From: Rhodospirillaceae bacterium
Lineage (GTDB): Bacteria > Pseudomonadota > Alphaproteobacteria > Bin65
Assembly: GCA_028819475.1 (NCBI GenBank)
Contig: JAPPLJ010000013.1
Span: 1-64,000, forward strand
Reading direction: 5' to 3'
DNA length: 64,000 nucleotides
The notes beneath the pieces were generated by a model. That model was not told the origin of the DNA. It ran no database searches and worked only from the letters and a program-made list of their open reading frames with translations. The position numbers and the translations under genes are program-made. Of the stretch, positions 43,252 to 51,290 are shown one piece after another (the stretch's first letter is position 1; each line of letters begins with the position of its first letter).

Positions 43252-45408
43252 CTAGGCAGGCGCCGATTTCGGCAGTTCGACAATCATTTCGGTGAATTGG
43301 CCGGCTTCCGTCTCGACCCGGATGCTGCCGCCGTGCTGACGGATGATGTCGCTGGACAGCGCGAGGCCGAGCCCGGTGCCCTGGTCGGTCGGCTTGGTCG
43401 TGAAGAAGGGATGGAAGATCTTCTCGACCAGTTCGTCCGGGATGCCGCCGCCGTTATCCCGGATGCGGATTTCTACGCTCTCGTCGAGGCTCCGCGTTGT
43501 CAGCCGCAGCAGCGGTTCGTAGTCGGCGCCGCCCTCCTTCAGCTTGACGGCGTCCGGGTCGGTCTCCTTCAGCGCCATGCGCTTTTCGCGGGTCGCGTAG
43601 CAGGCGTTGGTCACCATGTTCAGGAAGACCCGGCTGAGATCCTGGGGGATCACCTCGATTTCTCCGACCGCGGAGTCCAAGTCCTCCTGAATCTCGATAT
43701 TGAAGTTTGAATCGCTGGCGCGCGCGCTGTGATAGGCGAGCCTGGCATGTTCCGACAGCAGGGCGTTGATGTCTGCCGGCCGGCGTTCGCCCGAGCCGCG
43801 GCCCATCTGGAGCATGCTCTGGACGATATTGTTCGCCCGCTGGCCGTGCTCCTGGATCGCCTTGAGGTTGCCGGTGAGATCGCCGGCGATTTCCTCGATC
43901 AGCCCGGCCGTGTCGTCTTCGTCGTCTCCCTCGCGGTCTTTCAATACGGCGCGGACCTCCTCGAGCATCTCTTCCATCAATTCCACCGAGACTTCAGAGA
44001 AATTCTTGATGAAATTCAGCGGATTCTTGATTTCGTGGGCGACTCCCGCGGTCAGTTCGCCGAGTGCGGCAAGCTTCTCGCGCATGACGATCTGATCCTG
44101 GGCCTTTTCGAGTTCGCCCAGCGCGGTCTCGAGCTGATCGTTCTTGCCCTTGAGTTCCTCGGCCAGCTTCTCCACCAGGTTCAGGCGCTGCACCTCGAGC
44201 GCGTGGCGGCGGAAGACTTCGAGCGCCGCCGCCATTTCGCCGACCTCGTCGCGCCCGCCGATATCCACCTCGGCCTCGAGGTCGCCTTCGGCCATGCGCC
44301 GCATTCGGTCGGACAGGCGCCCCAGCCGGCGCGAAAGGAAGCGGCCGACATAGATCCAGGACAGCAGCACCGCACCGACCACGCTGGCGGCGCTGATCAG
44401 CAGCAGGAGATTGCGCCCGGTCAGGATCGCCTCGGCCGAGGCGAGGGTCGCCTGCTGGACGTTGGCGCGGGCGGCCCGGACCAGGCCCTCGGCCCCGGCG
44501 ACGAGCTCGACGGCCAGGCTGCGGTTGCGCTCCAGGAGATTGCGCTGGCGGCTGTCGACGGCGAGTTCCCCGGCGCGCAGCCCGAACACATTGTCCGGCC
44601 CTTCGCCCAGCGCGATCAGCCGCGCAAACGGCGCGGTCAGCCGCTCACCCAGCGATGTGGCGTTGAGACTCGACAGGCGCCGCTTGATGCCGCGGGAGGT
44701 GGCTTCGAAGCTCTCGCGCAACGGTTCGAGCAAGGAGGCGTCGGAAATGTTCAGCGCGGTCGCCAGAAGCTGGACGCCGGTCGTCGCGTCGGACCTGAGT
44801 TCGGCGAGATGGCGATAGCGGGTGATCGCCGCCTCGGAGGCATGTTCGGCGCGCGGCGCCGGCGGCTGGCCGATTTGGCGGTACCCGGTCACCGCGAAGA
44901 ACAGTTGGTCGTCGATCAGCGGAATCAGGTTGCCGACCAGCCGGCCGCGCAATTCCGTCAATTCCCGGAGCCGCGCCTGGCGCTGCCCGGCCAGGTCGAA
45001 GCGTTTGGCCATCGAGACCTCGATCGCCTCGATATTGGCCATCAGGGCTTCGCCGCTCCGGCGCAGGGGCCCGGACCGGGACGCCACGCCCTCGATGTCG
45101 GTCAGCGCCTTGAGCTGCGCTTCGAACGCCTTTCGGTCCCGGGCGATGCCGCCGGCGATCCGGGCCAGTTCGCCGGGCGTGGCGGCGGCGGTCAGGCGCG
45201 GCGCGGCGGCGACCAGCGTGCCGCTTTGCTGGGCAACCGCGAACGCCGCGGCCATTTCGGGCACGCTGCCTTCGTTCACCCGGTTCTGCACGTCGCCGAC
45301 GCGGTCGAAGGAGATCCAGCCGACCAGGCTGGCGACGATGGTGAAGGCCACAGCGCCCCCGATGCCGAGGTAGAGCTGCGTCGACAGGCTTCTGGGAAGG
45401 GGGATCAC
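43252..45408 (-). CDS. membrane histidine kinase with TorS-like sensor region
   Basis: This 718-residue sensor kinase has a first membrane span ([18 protein letters not shown]) and a periplasmic helical region of about 280 residues. A second span ([21 protein letters not shown], quoted in part) leads to a HAMP domain ([21 protein letters not shown]) and a coiled coil. The HisKA domain has phosphoryl His458 in [12 protein letters not shown], and the HATPase domain has [18 protein letters not shown] and GTGLGLALS. The GTG start at 45408 overlaps the stop of the binding-protein gene (GTGA), although the frame is open further upstream. There is no receiver of its own. The likely target is the receiver-PP2C protein three genes upstream. 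A TorT/TorS-like sensing complex with the binding protein is inferred. Confidence 0.9.
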   Translation of the reverse strand: MIPLPRSLSTQLYLGIGGAVAFTIVASLVGWISFDRVGDVQNRVNEGSVPEMAAAFAVAQQSGTLVAAAPRLTAAATPGELARIAGGIARDRKAFEAQLKALTDIEGVASRSGPLRRSGEALMANIEAIEVSMAKRFDLAGQRQARLRELTELRGRLVGNLIPLIDDQLFFAVTGYRQIGQPPAPRAEHASEAAITRYRHLAELRSDATTGVQLLATALNISDASLLEPLRESFEATSRGIKRRLSSLNATSLGERLTAPFARLIALGEGPDNVFGLRAGELAVDSRQRNLLERNRSLAVELVAGAEGLVRAARANVQQATLASAEAILTGRNLLLLISAASVVGAVLLSWIYVGRFLSRRLGRLSDRMRRMAEGDLEAEVDIGGRDEVGEMAAALEVFRRHALEVQRLNLVEKLAEELKGKNDQLETALGELEKAQDQIVMREKLAALGELTAGVAHEIKNPLNFIKNFSEVSVELMEEMLEEVRAVLKDREGDDEDDTAGLIEEIAGDLTGNLKAIQEHGQRANNIVQSMLQMGRGSGERRPADINALLSEHARLAYHSARASDSNFNIEIQEDLDSAVGEIEVIPQDLSRVFLNMVTNACYATREKRMALKETDPDAVKLKEGGADYEPLLRLTTRSLDESVEIRIRDNGGGIPDELVEKIFHPFFTTKPTDQGTGLGLALSSDIIRQHGGSIRVETEAGQFTEMIVELPKSAPA

Positions 45409-46601
45409 TGTGCCGCCGAATCCCGGAGTGTCTCGACCGGGCGGTACCGGCCATCCCTGTCGATGACCGTCAGGAAGACGCTGTCCGATCCCTGGTTGTC
45501 GCTGGCGCCGAAGCGCAGTTTGAACCCATCCAGGTCGATCTCTTTCTTGCGCCTCAGCCGATCCAGGAAACAGGCCCTGTCCGGCTGCGGACCGCAGTCC
45601 CGGAGCGCGGCGATGGCGAGGCGCCCGGCCAGATATCCTTCGAGGGAAACGAAGCCGGGCTGCCCGCCCTTCGCATGCCTCGCCAGCGCCCGGCGGTAGG
45701 CCTTGAGAACGGGCGGCCGGTCCGCCGTCGGAAACGGGACGACCTGAGTCACGAAGACGCCGGCGCCGCCCGATCCCAGCTCGCGGCGCAGGGCGTTGCT
45801 GCCGACGAAGGAGATGGTCATGAACACCGGATCGAAACCGATATGGCGCGCCCACGCGATGAAGGCCGCCACCGGCCGGTAGGCGCCGACCAGGACGACC
45901 GCGCCGGGATTGGCGCTGCGCAGATCGAGCAGGGCGGTCTTGACCGCCGTGGTGTTGCGCGGATACACGCCGGTTCCCGCCGGTTTCAGCCCGCGGCGTT
46001 CGAGCGCGCGCATCACGCCGCGATACCCCGCCCGGCCGAATGTATCGTCCTGGTACAGCACCGCGATCCGCTCGATGCCGAGATCGCCGATCAGGCGCGC
46101 CACCATTTCCTCGGTTTCCTGGTAGTAGGAAGCCCGCAGGTTCACGACGATCCGCAACTTCGGATCGCGCAGGAATTCGGCGCCGGTAAACGGCGCCACA
46201 TAGGGCACGCCGGCAGATGCCGCGACCGGCACCGCGGATCGCGAGGTCGGCGTGCCGACGGCGCCGATCAGGGCGAAGACGCCCTCTTCCTTCGCCAGTT
46301 TCGCGGTATTCGCGATGGCCGCTTCGGGCTCGTAGGCGTCGTCGAGCGACCGGAGTTCGAGCCGCCGGCCGTGGACGCCGCCTTTTTCGTTTATCTCGGC
46401 GAAGGCGGCTTCAATGCCCAGCCGCATGTTCCGGCCCAAGTCACCGGCAGGGCCGCTGAAGGCGGCGGACTGGCCGAACAGCACGCGTGCGGCGGAAACG
46501 CCCTGTTCGGCTGCGCCGGCGGGGCCCGCCGCGGCGGGCGCCAGCGCGAAAAGCGCCGCAGCCAGCAGTGCCACCGACCACCGGCTCGGCGGACGCGTCA
46601 T
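45405..46601 (-). CDS. solo periplasmic binding protein, Peripla_BP_6 type
   Basis: This 398-residue LivJ/AmiC-like binding protein has a Sec signal peptide (LLAAALFALAPAAAGPAGA, cut before AEQGV). The family opening FGQSAAFSGPAGDLG is followed by AFAEINEKGGVHGRRLEL and the ligand-loop GAVGTPTSRSAVPVA. No ABC permease or ATPase is nearby; instead the gene overlaps a histidine kinase gene by 4 bases downstream and the anti-sigma-like kinase by 4 bases upstream. It is therefore most likely the sensory ectoprotein of the kinase rather than a transport component. Ligands of the family include amino acids, amides and urea. Confidence 0.88.
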   Translation of the reverse strand: MTRPPSRWSVALLAAALFALAPAAAGPAGAAEQGVSAARVLFGQSAAFSGPAGDLGRNMRLGIEAAFAEINEKGGVHGRRLELRSLDDAYEPEAAIANTAKLAKEEGVFALIGAVGTPTSRSAVPVAASAGVPYVAPFTGAEFLRDPKLRIVVNLRASYYQETEEMVARLIGDLGIERIAVLYQDDTFGRAGYRGVMRALERRGLKPAGTGVYPRNTTAVKTALLDLRSANPGAVVLVGAYRPVAAFIAWARHIGFDPVFMTISFVGSNALRRELGSGGAGVFVTQVVPFPTADRPPVLKAYRRALARHAKGGQPGFVSLEGYLAGRLAIAALRDCGPQPDRACFLDRLRRKKEIDLDGFKLRFGASDNQGSDSVFLTVIDRDGRYRPVETLRDSAAQ

Positions 46602-47014
46602 TCCTCTCTCCGCTTGACCAGCGTCAAACGGTTGAGGTTGCCGTCCCGCCGATAGCTCGCCTCGTCCATCATCGTGAGGACCAGATGGACGCCGAGCCCG
46701 CCGATGGCGCGATCCTCGACGGCCGACACCGTATCGGCGTCGGGCGTATCGACCAGCGGGTCGAAAGGCCGCCCGCTATCGGCCATTTCGATGGTCAGCC
46801 GGCCCGGTTCCGACACAAAATCGATCTGCACGGTTTCGCCGGGGCAACCGCCATAGTTGATGACGTTGGTGAACAGCTCCTCGACGACCAGCTTCACCTC
46901 GAATTCGAGCTTGGACGTCCAGCTCTGCTGCGCCGCAAACGCCTCAAGCTCCTCGTGGAGCCGCGCAATGTCGTCGAGCGTCGCCGACAACTGCAGGGAC
47001 AGCTCCGCGCTCAC
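46598..47014 (-). CDS. anti-sigma-like serine kinase (RsbW/HATPase_c_2)
   Basis: This 138-residue GHKL-ATPase of the anti-sigma regulatory factor class has an N-box (LVVEELFTNVINYG), a G1 box (MADSGRPFDPL) and GGLGVHLVLTMMDE near the end. Such kinases bind and phosphorylate a STAS antagonist and hold a sigma factor or other partner. The STAS and PP2C genes lie immediately upstream in the same unit. Overlaps of 4 bases on both sides imply tight stoichiometric control. No sigma factor gene is in the window, so the controlled partner is unknown. Confidence 0.9.
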   Translation of the reverse strand: MSAELSLQLSATLDDIARLHEELEAFAAQQSWTSKLEFEVKLVVEELFTNVINYGGCPGETVQIDFVSEPGRLTIEMADSGRPFDPLVDTPDADTVSAVEDRAIGGLGVHLVLTMMDEASYRRDGNLNRLTLVKRREE

Positions 47015-48291
47015 TCAGCCCCCTCTCCGCGCCGCAGTATGAGGCAGGTGATGTCGTCGAACTGGGGCGCGCCGTCAGCGAACACCTTCACCGCCTCGAG
47101 AACATCCGCCGTGGCCGCGCGGGCGTCGCTGGGCGGCGATTCGGCGAACACATCGTAGAGACGGTCGAGCTCGAACTGTTCGCCTTCCTCGTTTTCCGCC
47201 TCGGTCACGCCATCGCTGTAGAGAATGGCCGAATCGCCCGGCGCAAGCGTGATCGCATTCTCCTGAAAGGCGATGTCGGGGAAGATGCCCAGCGCGATCC
47301 CGTCAGTCGTCGGCAACAGGCTGGGCGTGCCGTCGGCCCGGAAAATCACCGGCGGATTGTGTCCGCCGTTGGCATAGACGAATTCCCCCGTGGCCGGATC
47401 GAATACGCCGAGAAACAGCGTGACGAACATCGCCGTGTCGTTGTTCTCGCACAGCAGCTGGTTGACTTCGCGCAGGATTTTCGACGGATCGGACTGGCCG
47501 ATCGCGGCGCCCCTGAGCAGGGTCCGGCTCGACATCATGAACATCGCCGCCGGGATTCCCTTTCCGGATACGTCGGCTACCGCCAGGCCGATGCGACCGC
47601 CTTCCATCGGCATCAGGTCGAAAAAATCGCCGCCGACGTCGCGCGCCGCCTCCATGCTGGCAAAGACCTGATACTGATCGGTCTCGGGGAAACTCGTCGG
47701 CAGGATGGATTGCTGCATCCGGTTGGCGAGGCTGAGTTCGTTCTCCAGAACGACGAGCTTGTCGCGGGATTCGAGCGCCGAGCGCCAGAGTTCGATCGTC
47801 TCCAGGGTTCGCGAAATTGTGATCCGCAGGTCGTCGAAATCGATCGGCTTGGTGACGAAATCGAAAGCGCCCCGGTTCATCGCCGTGCGGATATTCTTCA
47901 TGTCGCCATAGGCGGACACGACGACCGAGCGGACATTGGGATCGACCGACGGTATCTGCTCGAGCAAGGTCAGGCCGTCCATCTCGGGCATGTTGATGTC
48001 CGAGAGGACCATGTCGATATCCTGGTGTTCCCGAAGTTCCCTGAGCGCTTCGACACCGTTGCCGGCAAAGACGAACTCGTATTCGCCGGCGCGAATCTCA
48101 CGCCTCATGCGCTGACGTACGAGCCGTTCGACATCCGGCTCGTCGTCCACAACCAGGATCTTGTTGGCTCCCCGTTTGATGGCGCCCTCCTCGTCGTTTC
48201 GCCGCCCGAAGTCCCGTTCCGGAATCGGGCCGAACCGGATGTGCCGGAGGCGGTCCCGTTCGGGCGATTGCGCTGACCGCCGCGTGGGCAT
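47011..48291 (-). CDS. response regulator with PP2C-type (SpoIIE/RsbU) phosphatase output
   Basis: This 426-residue protein has an N-terminal receiver (ILVVDDEPDVE, phospho-acceptor Asp in SDINMPEMDG, Lys in TKPIDF; residues about 44-165). A coiled linker (LESRDKLVVLENELSLANRMQQ, quoted in part) leads to a PP2C phosphatase domain (DVGGDFFDLM, ADVSGKGIPAAMFM, GGHNPP, SDGVTEA). This is the RsbU/HsbR-like arrangement in which phosphorylation of the receiver turns on dephosphorylation of a STAS protein. About 40 polar residues precede the receiver, and a later start is possible. It overlaps the anti-sigma-like gene by 4 bases. Confidence 0.92.
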   Translation of the reverse strand: MPTRRSAQSPERDRLRHIRFGPIPERDFGRRNDEEGAIKRGANKILVVDDEPDVERLVRQRMRREIRAGEYEFVFAGNGVEALRELREHQDIDMVLSDINMPEMDGLTLLEQIPSVDPNVRSVVVSAYGDMKNIRTAMNRGAFDFVTKPIDFDDLRITISRTLETIELWRSALESRDKLVVLENELSLANRMQQSILPTSFPETDQYQVFASMEAARDVGGDFFDLMPMEGGRIGLAVADVSGKGIPAAMFMMSSRTLLRGAAIGQSDPSKILREVNQLLCENNDTAMFVTLFLGVFDPATGEFVYANGGHNPPVIFRADGTPSLLPTTDGIALGIFPDIAFQENAITLAPGDSAILYSDGVTEAENEEGEQFELDRLYDVFAESPPSDARAATADVLEAVKVFADGAPQFDDITCLILRRGEGAE

Positions 48292-48410
48292 CCCGGCGGC
48301 AGCGGAAACGCCGATCCGCGCCTGCCGGAAGTCTGGATGTCAATTGCTTTTTCGGAACAGCCTCATCGCGCGTTGAATTCGGACGTCGGGCGCGAACGGT
48401 GCCGCCGGTG

Positions 48411-48752
48411 TCAGCGGTTCAGCGAGTCGAGCGCTTCTGCCTTTGACGGGTGTATCGGCAGGATCTTGTCGAATCCGCTGATCTCGAAAACCTCGCGGAT
48501 CCGGTCGGAAAGGGAGCACAGCAGGAGCTTTGCGTCGCGGTTCTGGAGGGACTTGGCGGTCAACAGAATGGCGCGCAGCCCCGCGCTGCTGATGTAGACC
48601 AGCTTTTCGAAATCCATGATCACGGCGCGGTCGCTGTCTTCGATCGCGGTTCTGACCGCTTCCTCGAACTGGACGACATTGGAGCCGTCGATGCGTCCCT
48701 CCACATCGGCGGACAGAACGTCGTCAATTCGTTCGGTCGTCACATTCACCAT
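48411..48752 (-). CDS. STAS-domain anti-sigma factor antagonist
   Basis: This 113-residue single-domain STAS protein of the SpoIIAA/RsbV type has EGRIDGSNVVQFEEAV, DFEKLVYISSAGLRAILL with the phospho-acceptor Ser in SSAGL, and a C-terminal helix. In the standard model the unphosphorylated form binds the RsbW-like kinase and releases its partner. It is 119 bases upstream of the receiver-PP2C gene and 92 bases downstream of amtB, all on one strand. Confidence 0.92.
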   Translation of the reverse strand: MVNVTTERIDDVLSADVEGRIDGSNVVQFEEAVRTAIEDSDRAVIMDFEKLVYISSAGLRAILLTAKSLQNRDAKLLLCSLSDRIREVFEISGFDKILPIHPSKAEALDSLNR

Positions 48753-48844
48753 CGTTTACCCTCCGCGATATTCCCGCCGCGCCGGACGCTTCGTCCCGCA
48801 CCCGCAGGCATCACCCCTTTTTTCCTGAAAAGACTGTCCTGTCC

Positions 48845-50248
48845 TCAATCGTCGCTCTCCGGGAGGACGACGAATTCGGGATAAGCCTCGATCCCCAGTT
48901 CCGCCACGTCCTGGCCCAAATCTTCGGTCACCGGCGCGACGCGCACGCCGACCGTCAGCTTGAGCACCGACCATATAGCCCATGAGGCGGCAAAAACGAA
49001 AGCGCCGATGGCCGCAATGCCGATGAGTTGTACAAGGAAATCGCCGCCGCCGGCAATGCACACCGCCAGAGTGCCCCAGATTCCGGCAAACAGATGGGCC
49101 GGCACCGCGCCGACGACATCATCGACTTTAAGCCGTTCGAGCAGCATCAGGCCGACCACGACGATCGCACCGCCGACGCCGCCGATGACCACGGCCCAAT
49201 AGTGTTCGGCGATATCCGGCGCCGCGGTGATCGAGACCAGGCCGCCGATTGCGCCGTTCAGACTCGCCAGCAGGTCGACGCGCCCGAGCAGCGGCCGCGA
49301 CAGGGCGATGGCGACCATCACACCCGCCCCTGCAGCGAGATTGGTGTTCGCCAGGATATTGGCGAGCGCCACGGCGTCGGCCGCGCCGCCGAGGGCCAGT
49401 TGCGAACCGCCGTTGAAGCCGAACCAGCCGAGCCACAGGATGAACACGCCCAGGGTTACCGCCGGCACGTTCGACGGCGGCGTCGACTTGACGCTGCCGT
49501 CGTCCCGGAACTTGCCCTTGCGCGCGCCGACCACGATGGCGCCGGCCAATGCCGCCCAGCCGCCGGTCGAGTGGACGATGGTCGATCCGGCGAAGTCCTT
49601 GAAGCCCATCGCCGAGAGCCACCCGCCGCCCCAGGTCCAGGCGCCGACGACCGGGTAGACGATCGCGGTCAGCACGGTGATGAAGGCGAAGAAGGACCAC
49701 AGCTTGACCCGCTCGGCCATGGTGCCGGAGACGATCGAGGCGGTCGTGGCGACGAACACCATCTGGAAGAACCAGTCGGACATCGTCGAATAGCCGTTCT
49801 TGACCACGGCGGCGCCGGCCGCCGCCTTGGCCGCCGCGTCCTCGCTGGTCAGCAGCGTCACCTCGTCGGCCGTGGTGCCATAGAACAGCGTGAGCGTGCC
49901 GAACCAGCCGCCCTCCGGCACGCCGACATACATGATGTTGTAGCCGATGAAGTAAAACATCAGCCCGGCGATGGAGTAGAGGCCGATATTCTTGAGGCAG
50001 ATGACCGACGCGTTCTTGGTGCGCACCGAGCCGGCTTCGAGCATGGTGAACCCGGCGCACATCCACATCACCAGTGCGCCCCAGATCAGGAACGAGAAAC
50101 TGTTCAGAACGAACTGCGTTTCGTCGTTCAGCGCGGCGAAGGCGTGCGACGGCGCGAGCGAGAGTAATGCGGCAACGCTCAGCCCCGGGACAAGGACCGC
50201 CGGAATACGGCTGCGGATTCCGCAGCGGCGAAGGCTATGAAAAGTCAT
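48845..50248 (-). CDS. amtB: ammonium transporter (Amt/MEP/Rh family)
   Basis: This 467-residue ammonium channel has a cleavable signal peptide (AALLSLAPSHAFA) and then eleven membrane segments. Pore features seen are the twin histidines in GSTIVHSTGGW and VPAHLFAGIWG and the TMAERVKLWSFF segment. The C-terminal cytoplasmic tail carries ELGIEAYPEFV, a variant of the conserved GxExxEHGExAY. No glnK gene is adjacent, which is unusual for amtB. The downstream neighbour is instead a STAS protein, so nitrogen status could be read by the partner-switch module. No sigma54-type promoter (TGGC-N8-TTGC) was seen in the 110 bases upstream. Confidence 0.93.
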   Translation of the reverse strand: MTFHSLRRCGIRSRIPAVLVPGLSVAALLSLAPSHAFAALNDETQFVLNSFSFLIWGALVMWMCAGFTMLEAGSVRTKNASVICLKNIGLYSIAGLMFYFIGYNIMYVGVPEGGWFGTLTLFYGTTADEVTLLTSEDAAAKAAAGAAVVKNGYSTMSDWFFQMVFVATTASIVSGTMAERVKLWSFFAFITVLTAIVYPVVGAWTWGGGWLSAMGFKDFAGSTIVHSTGGWAALAGAIVVGARKGKFRDDGSVKSTPPSNVPAVTLGVFILWLGWFGFNGGSQLALGGAADAVALANILANTNLAAGAGVMVAIALSRPLLGRVDLLASLNGAIGGLVSITAAPDIAEHYWAVVIGGVGGAIVVVGLMLLERLKVDDVVGAVPAHLFAGIWGTLAVCIAGGGDFLVQLIGIAAIGAFVFAASWAIWSVLKLTVGVRVAPVTEDLGQDVAELGIEAYPEFVVLPESDD

Positions 50249-50567
50249 GACGGCCCCATTTCCCGTCGGTTCCCGTCTCGAACTCAGGAAACGAACCGGC
50301 GGCGACGACGCGAGCGACCGATCCGGCGACTGCCGCTAAAATGATTCGGCAGTTCTCGAACTATCCTGCGGCGGGTAGCAATTTGTCCCCGACCAGCCGT
50401 GCGCTGTCAAGCGGTGTTACCGGCGGAAGCGCTCAATTTCGCCGTTTGCCGCCGTGCAGATGGGAAATGCCGGCGCGATCCGGTTCCAATCCGGCAGATC
50501 GGCCGCGGCCCCGGGCGCGCCGCGGGTTCGGGCCTGCTTCGGCGCTTCGGCGAGTGCTGCAGGCGAA
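50249..50567. other. intergenic region between amtB and tRNA-Ser
   Basis: This contains the amtB leader on the left and the 3' flank of the tRNA gene on the right. No sigma54 signature, strong hairpin with T-run, or coding frame with good codon bias was found. Open frames here are antisense overlaps only. Confidence 0.5.
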
Positions 50568-50658
50568 TGGCGGATGGGGTGGGATTCGAACCCACGATAC
50601 GGGATCACCGTATACACACTTTCCAGGCGTGCGCCTTAGACCGCTCGGCCACCCATCC
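50568..50658 (-). tRNA. tRNA-Ser (anticodon GGA)
   Basis: Read on the minus strand from 50658, the acceptor GGATGGG pairs with CCCATCC, followed by the discriminator G and an encoded CCA (50568-50570). The D arm is GCCGAGCGGTCTAAGGC. The anticodon loop CTGGAAA carries GGA (template 50622-50624). A long variable arm (TACGG...CCGTA) and T arm GTGGGTTCGAATCCCAC complete a class II serine tRNA of 91 bases. It reads UCC and UCU codons. Confidence 0.96.
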
Positions 50659-50713
50659 GCCTGGCTCCGATATGTAGCAACCGCCCCCCGGCGCGCCAAG
50701 CCCCGCCGGCCGG

Positions 50714-50761
50714 CCCGTACTGGCGCCCGCACTGGCGCCCGTACTGGCCCCCGTACTGGCG
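50714..50761. repeat. 4 x 12-bp tandem repeat
   Basis: Four consecutive units of CCCGTACTGGCG (second unit CCCGCACTGGCG, third ending in C) start at 50714, 50726, 50738 and 50750, just 5' of the tRNA-Ser gene. It is probably a slippage-generated minisatellite. Confidence 0.7.
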
Positions 50762-50826
50762 CAGGGCGGCCGAACCTGCTAGCAAGCCGGGCGGGCTCGC
50801 AAAGCCGGCAAATTCAACGAGGCGCA

Positions 50827-51120
50827 ATGATCGTTTTCCGCATACTCGCCTGGCTGCTGCTCCTGGCCGGGATCGGGATCTTCGGCCATGCCGCGGTCGA
50901 ACTGCTCAAGACCGGCGCGTTCGAGCCCGTGGTCTTCGCCCAGCTCTGGCTGTGGATCGACCAGTCCGCGCAACTCGGCGCCGCGCACTTTCTCGAACAG
51001 ACCTTCGGCGCAAGTTTCAACCAGTCGATACTCATCCCCTATTTCTGGGGCGCCGCCGCCTACGCCGTCTTTCTCGTGCCGGGTGTCCTGCTCTGGATGG
51101 TGTCCCGCCCGCGCTACTAG
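50827..51120 (+). CDS. small membrane protein, unknown function
   Basis: This 97-residue protein begins with a hydrophobic segment (IVFRILAWLLLLAGIGIFG), has a central amphipathic stretch rich in Phe and Trp, and a second hydrophobic segment (FWGAAAYAVFLVPGVLLWMV), giving two predicted spans with short polar ends. The ATG at 50827 is preceded only weakly by AGGCGCA. No family name is assigned; similar two-span proteins are common near tRNA genes in alphaproteobacteria. GC-rich codon use supports a resident gene. Confidence 0.7.
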   Translation: MIVFRILAWLLLLAGIGIFGHAAVELLKTGAFEPVVFAQLWLWIDQSAQLGAAHFLEQTFGASFNQSILIPYFWGAAAYAVFLVPGVLLWMVSRPRY

Positions 51121-51167
51121 AGGGCAGCCCGAACAGAGCCGCGCGCACCCGGAATAGTGCAAAGAAC

Positions 51168-51290
51168 TTTTCGTAAAGATTAGGTTAACGAAAGAATCAT
51201 GTCTAAATTTTTCGTTATAGGGATACTAATGAAAGAATAGTGCGCTATATTTTCGTTAAGAAACGGCTAGCGAAAGAATTTTCCTTAACC
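51168..51290 (+). promoter_or_regulatory. three tandem 41-bp repeats, each with an inverted repeat (probable fic operator)
   Basis: Units start at 51168, 51209 and 51250, exactly 41 bp apart, and the array ends at the ATG of the Fic gene (51291). Each unit opens with TTTTCGTWA and, 17 bp on (CG or TG dinucleotide to dinucleotide), carries the near-reverse complement TWRYGAAAGAAT. The six half-sites therefore alternate at 17 and 24 bp. 41 bp is close to four helical turns, so bound proteins would line up on one face. The array covers the 51-base extension that an upstream GTG would add, which argues for ATG 51291. Confidence 0.8.

Noticed and set aside
50249..50360. sigma54/NtrC promoter for amtB
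   Set aside because: No GG-N10-GC core of the TGGC-N8-TTGC kind was found on the minus strand.
50568..50658. tRNA-Ser as an island attachment site
   Set aside because: No second copy of the tRNA 3' end was found in the window on the side where an island would lie.
51168..51290. CRISPR-like array
   Set aside because: Three 41-bp units with internal palindromes and no unique spacers; this is an operator array.
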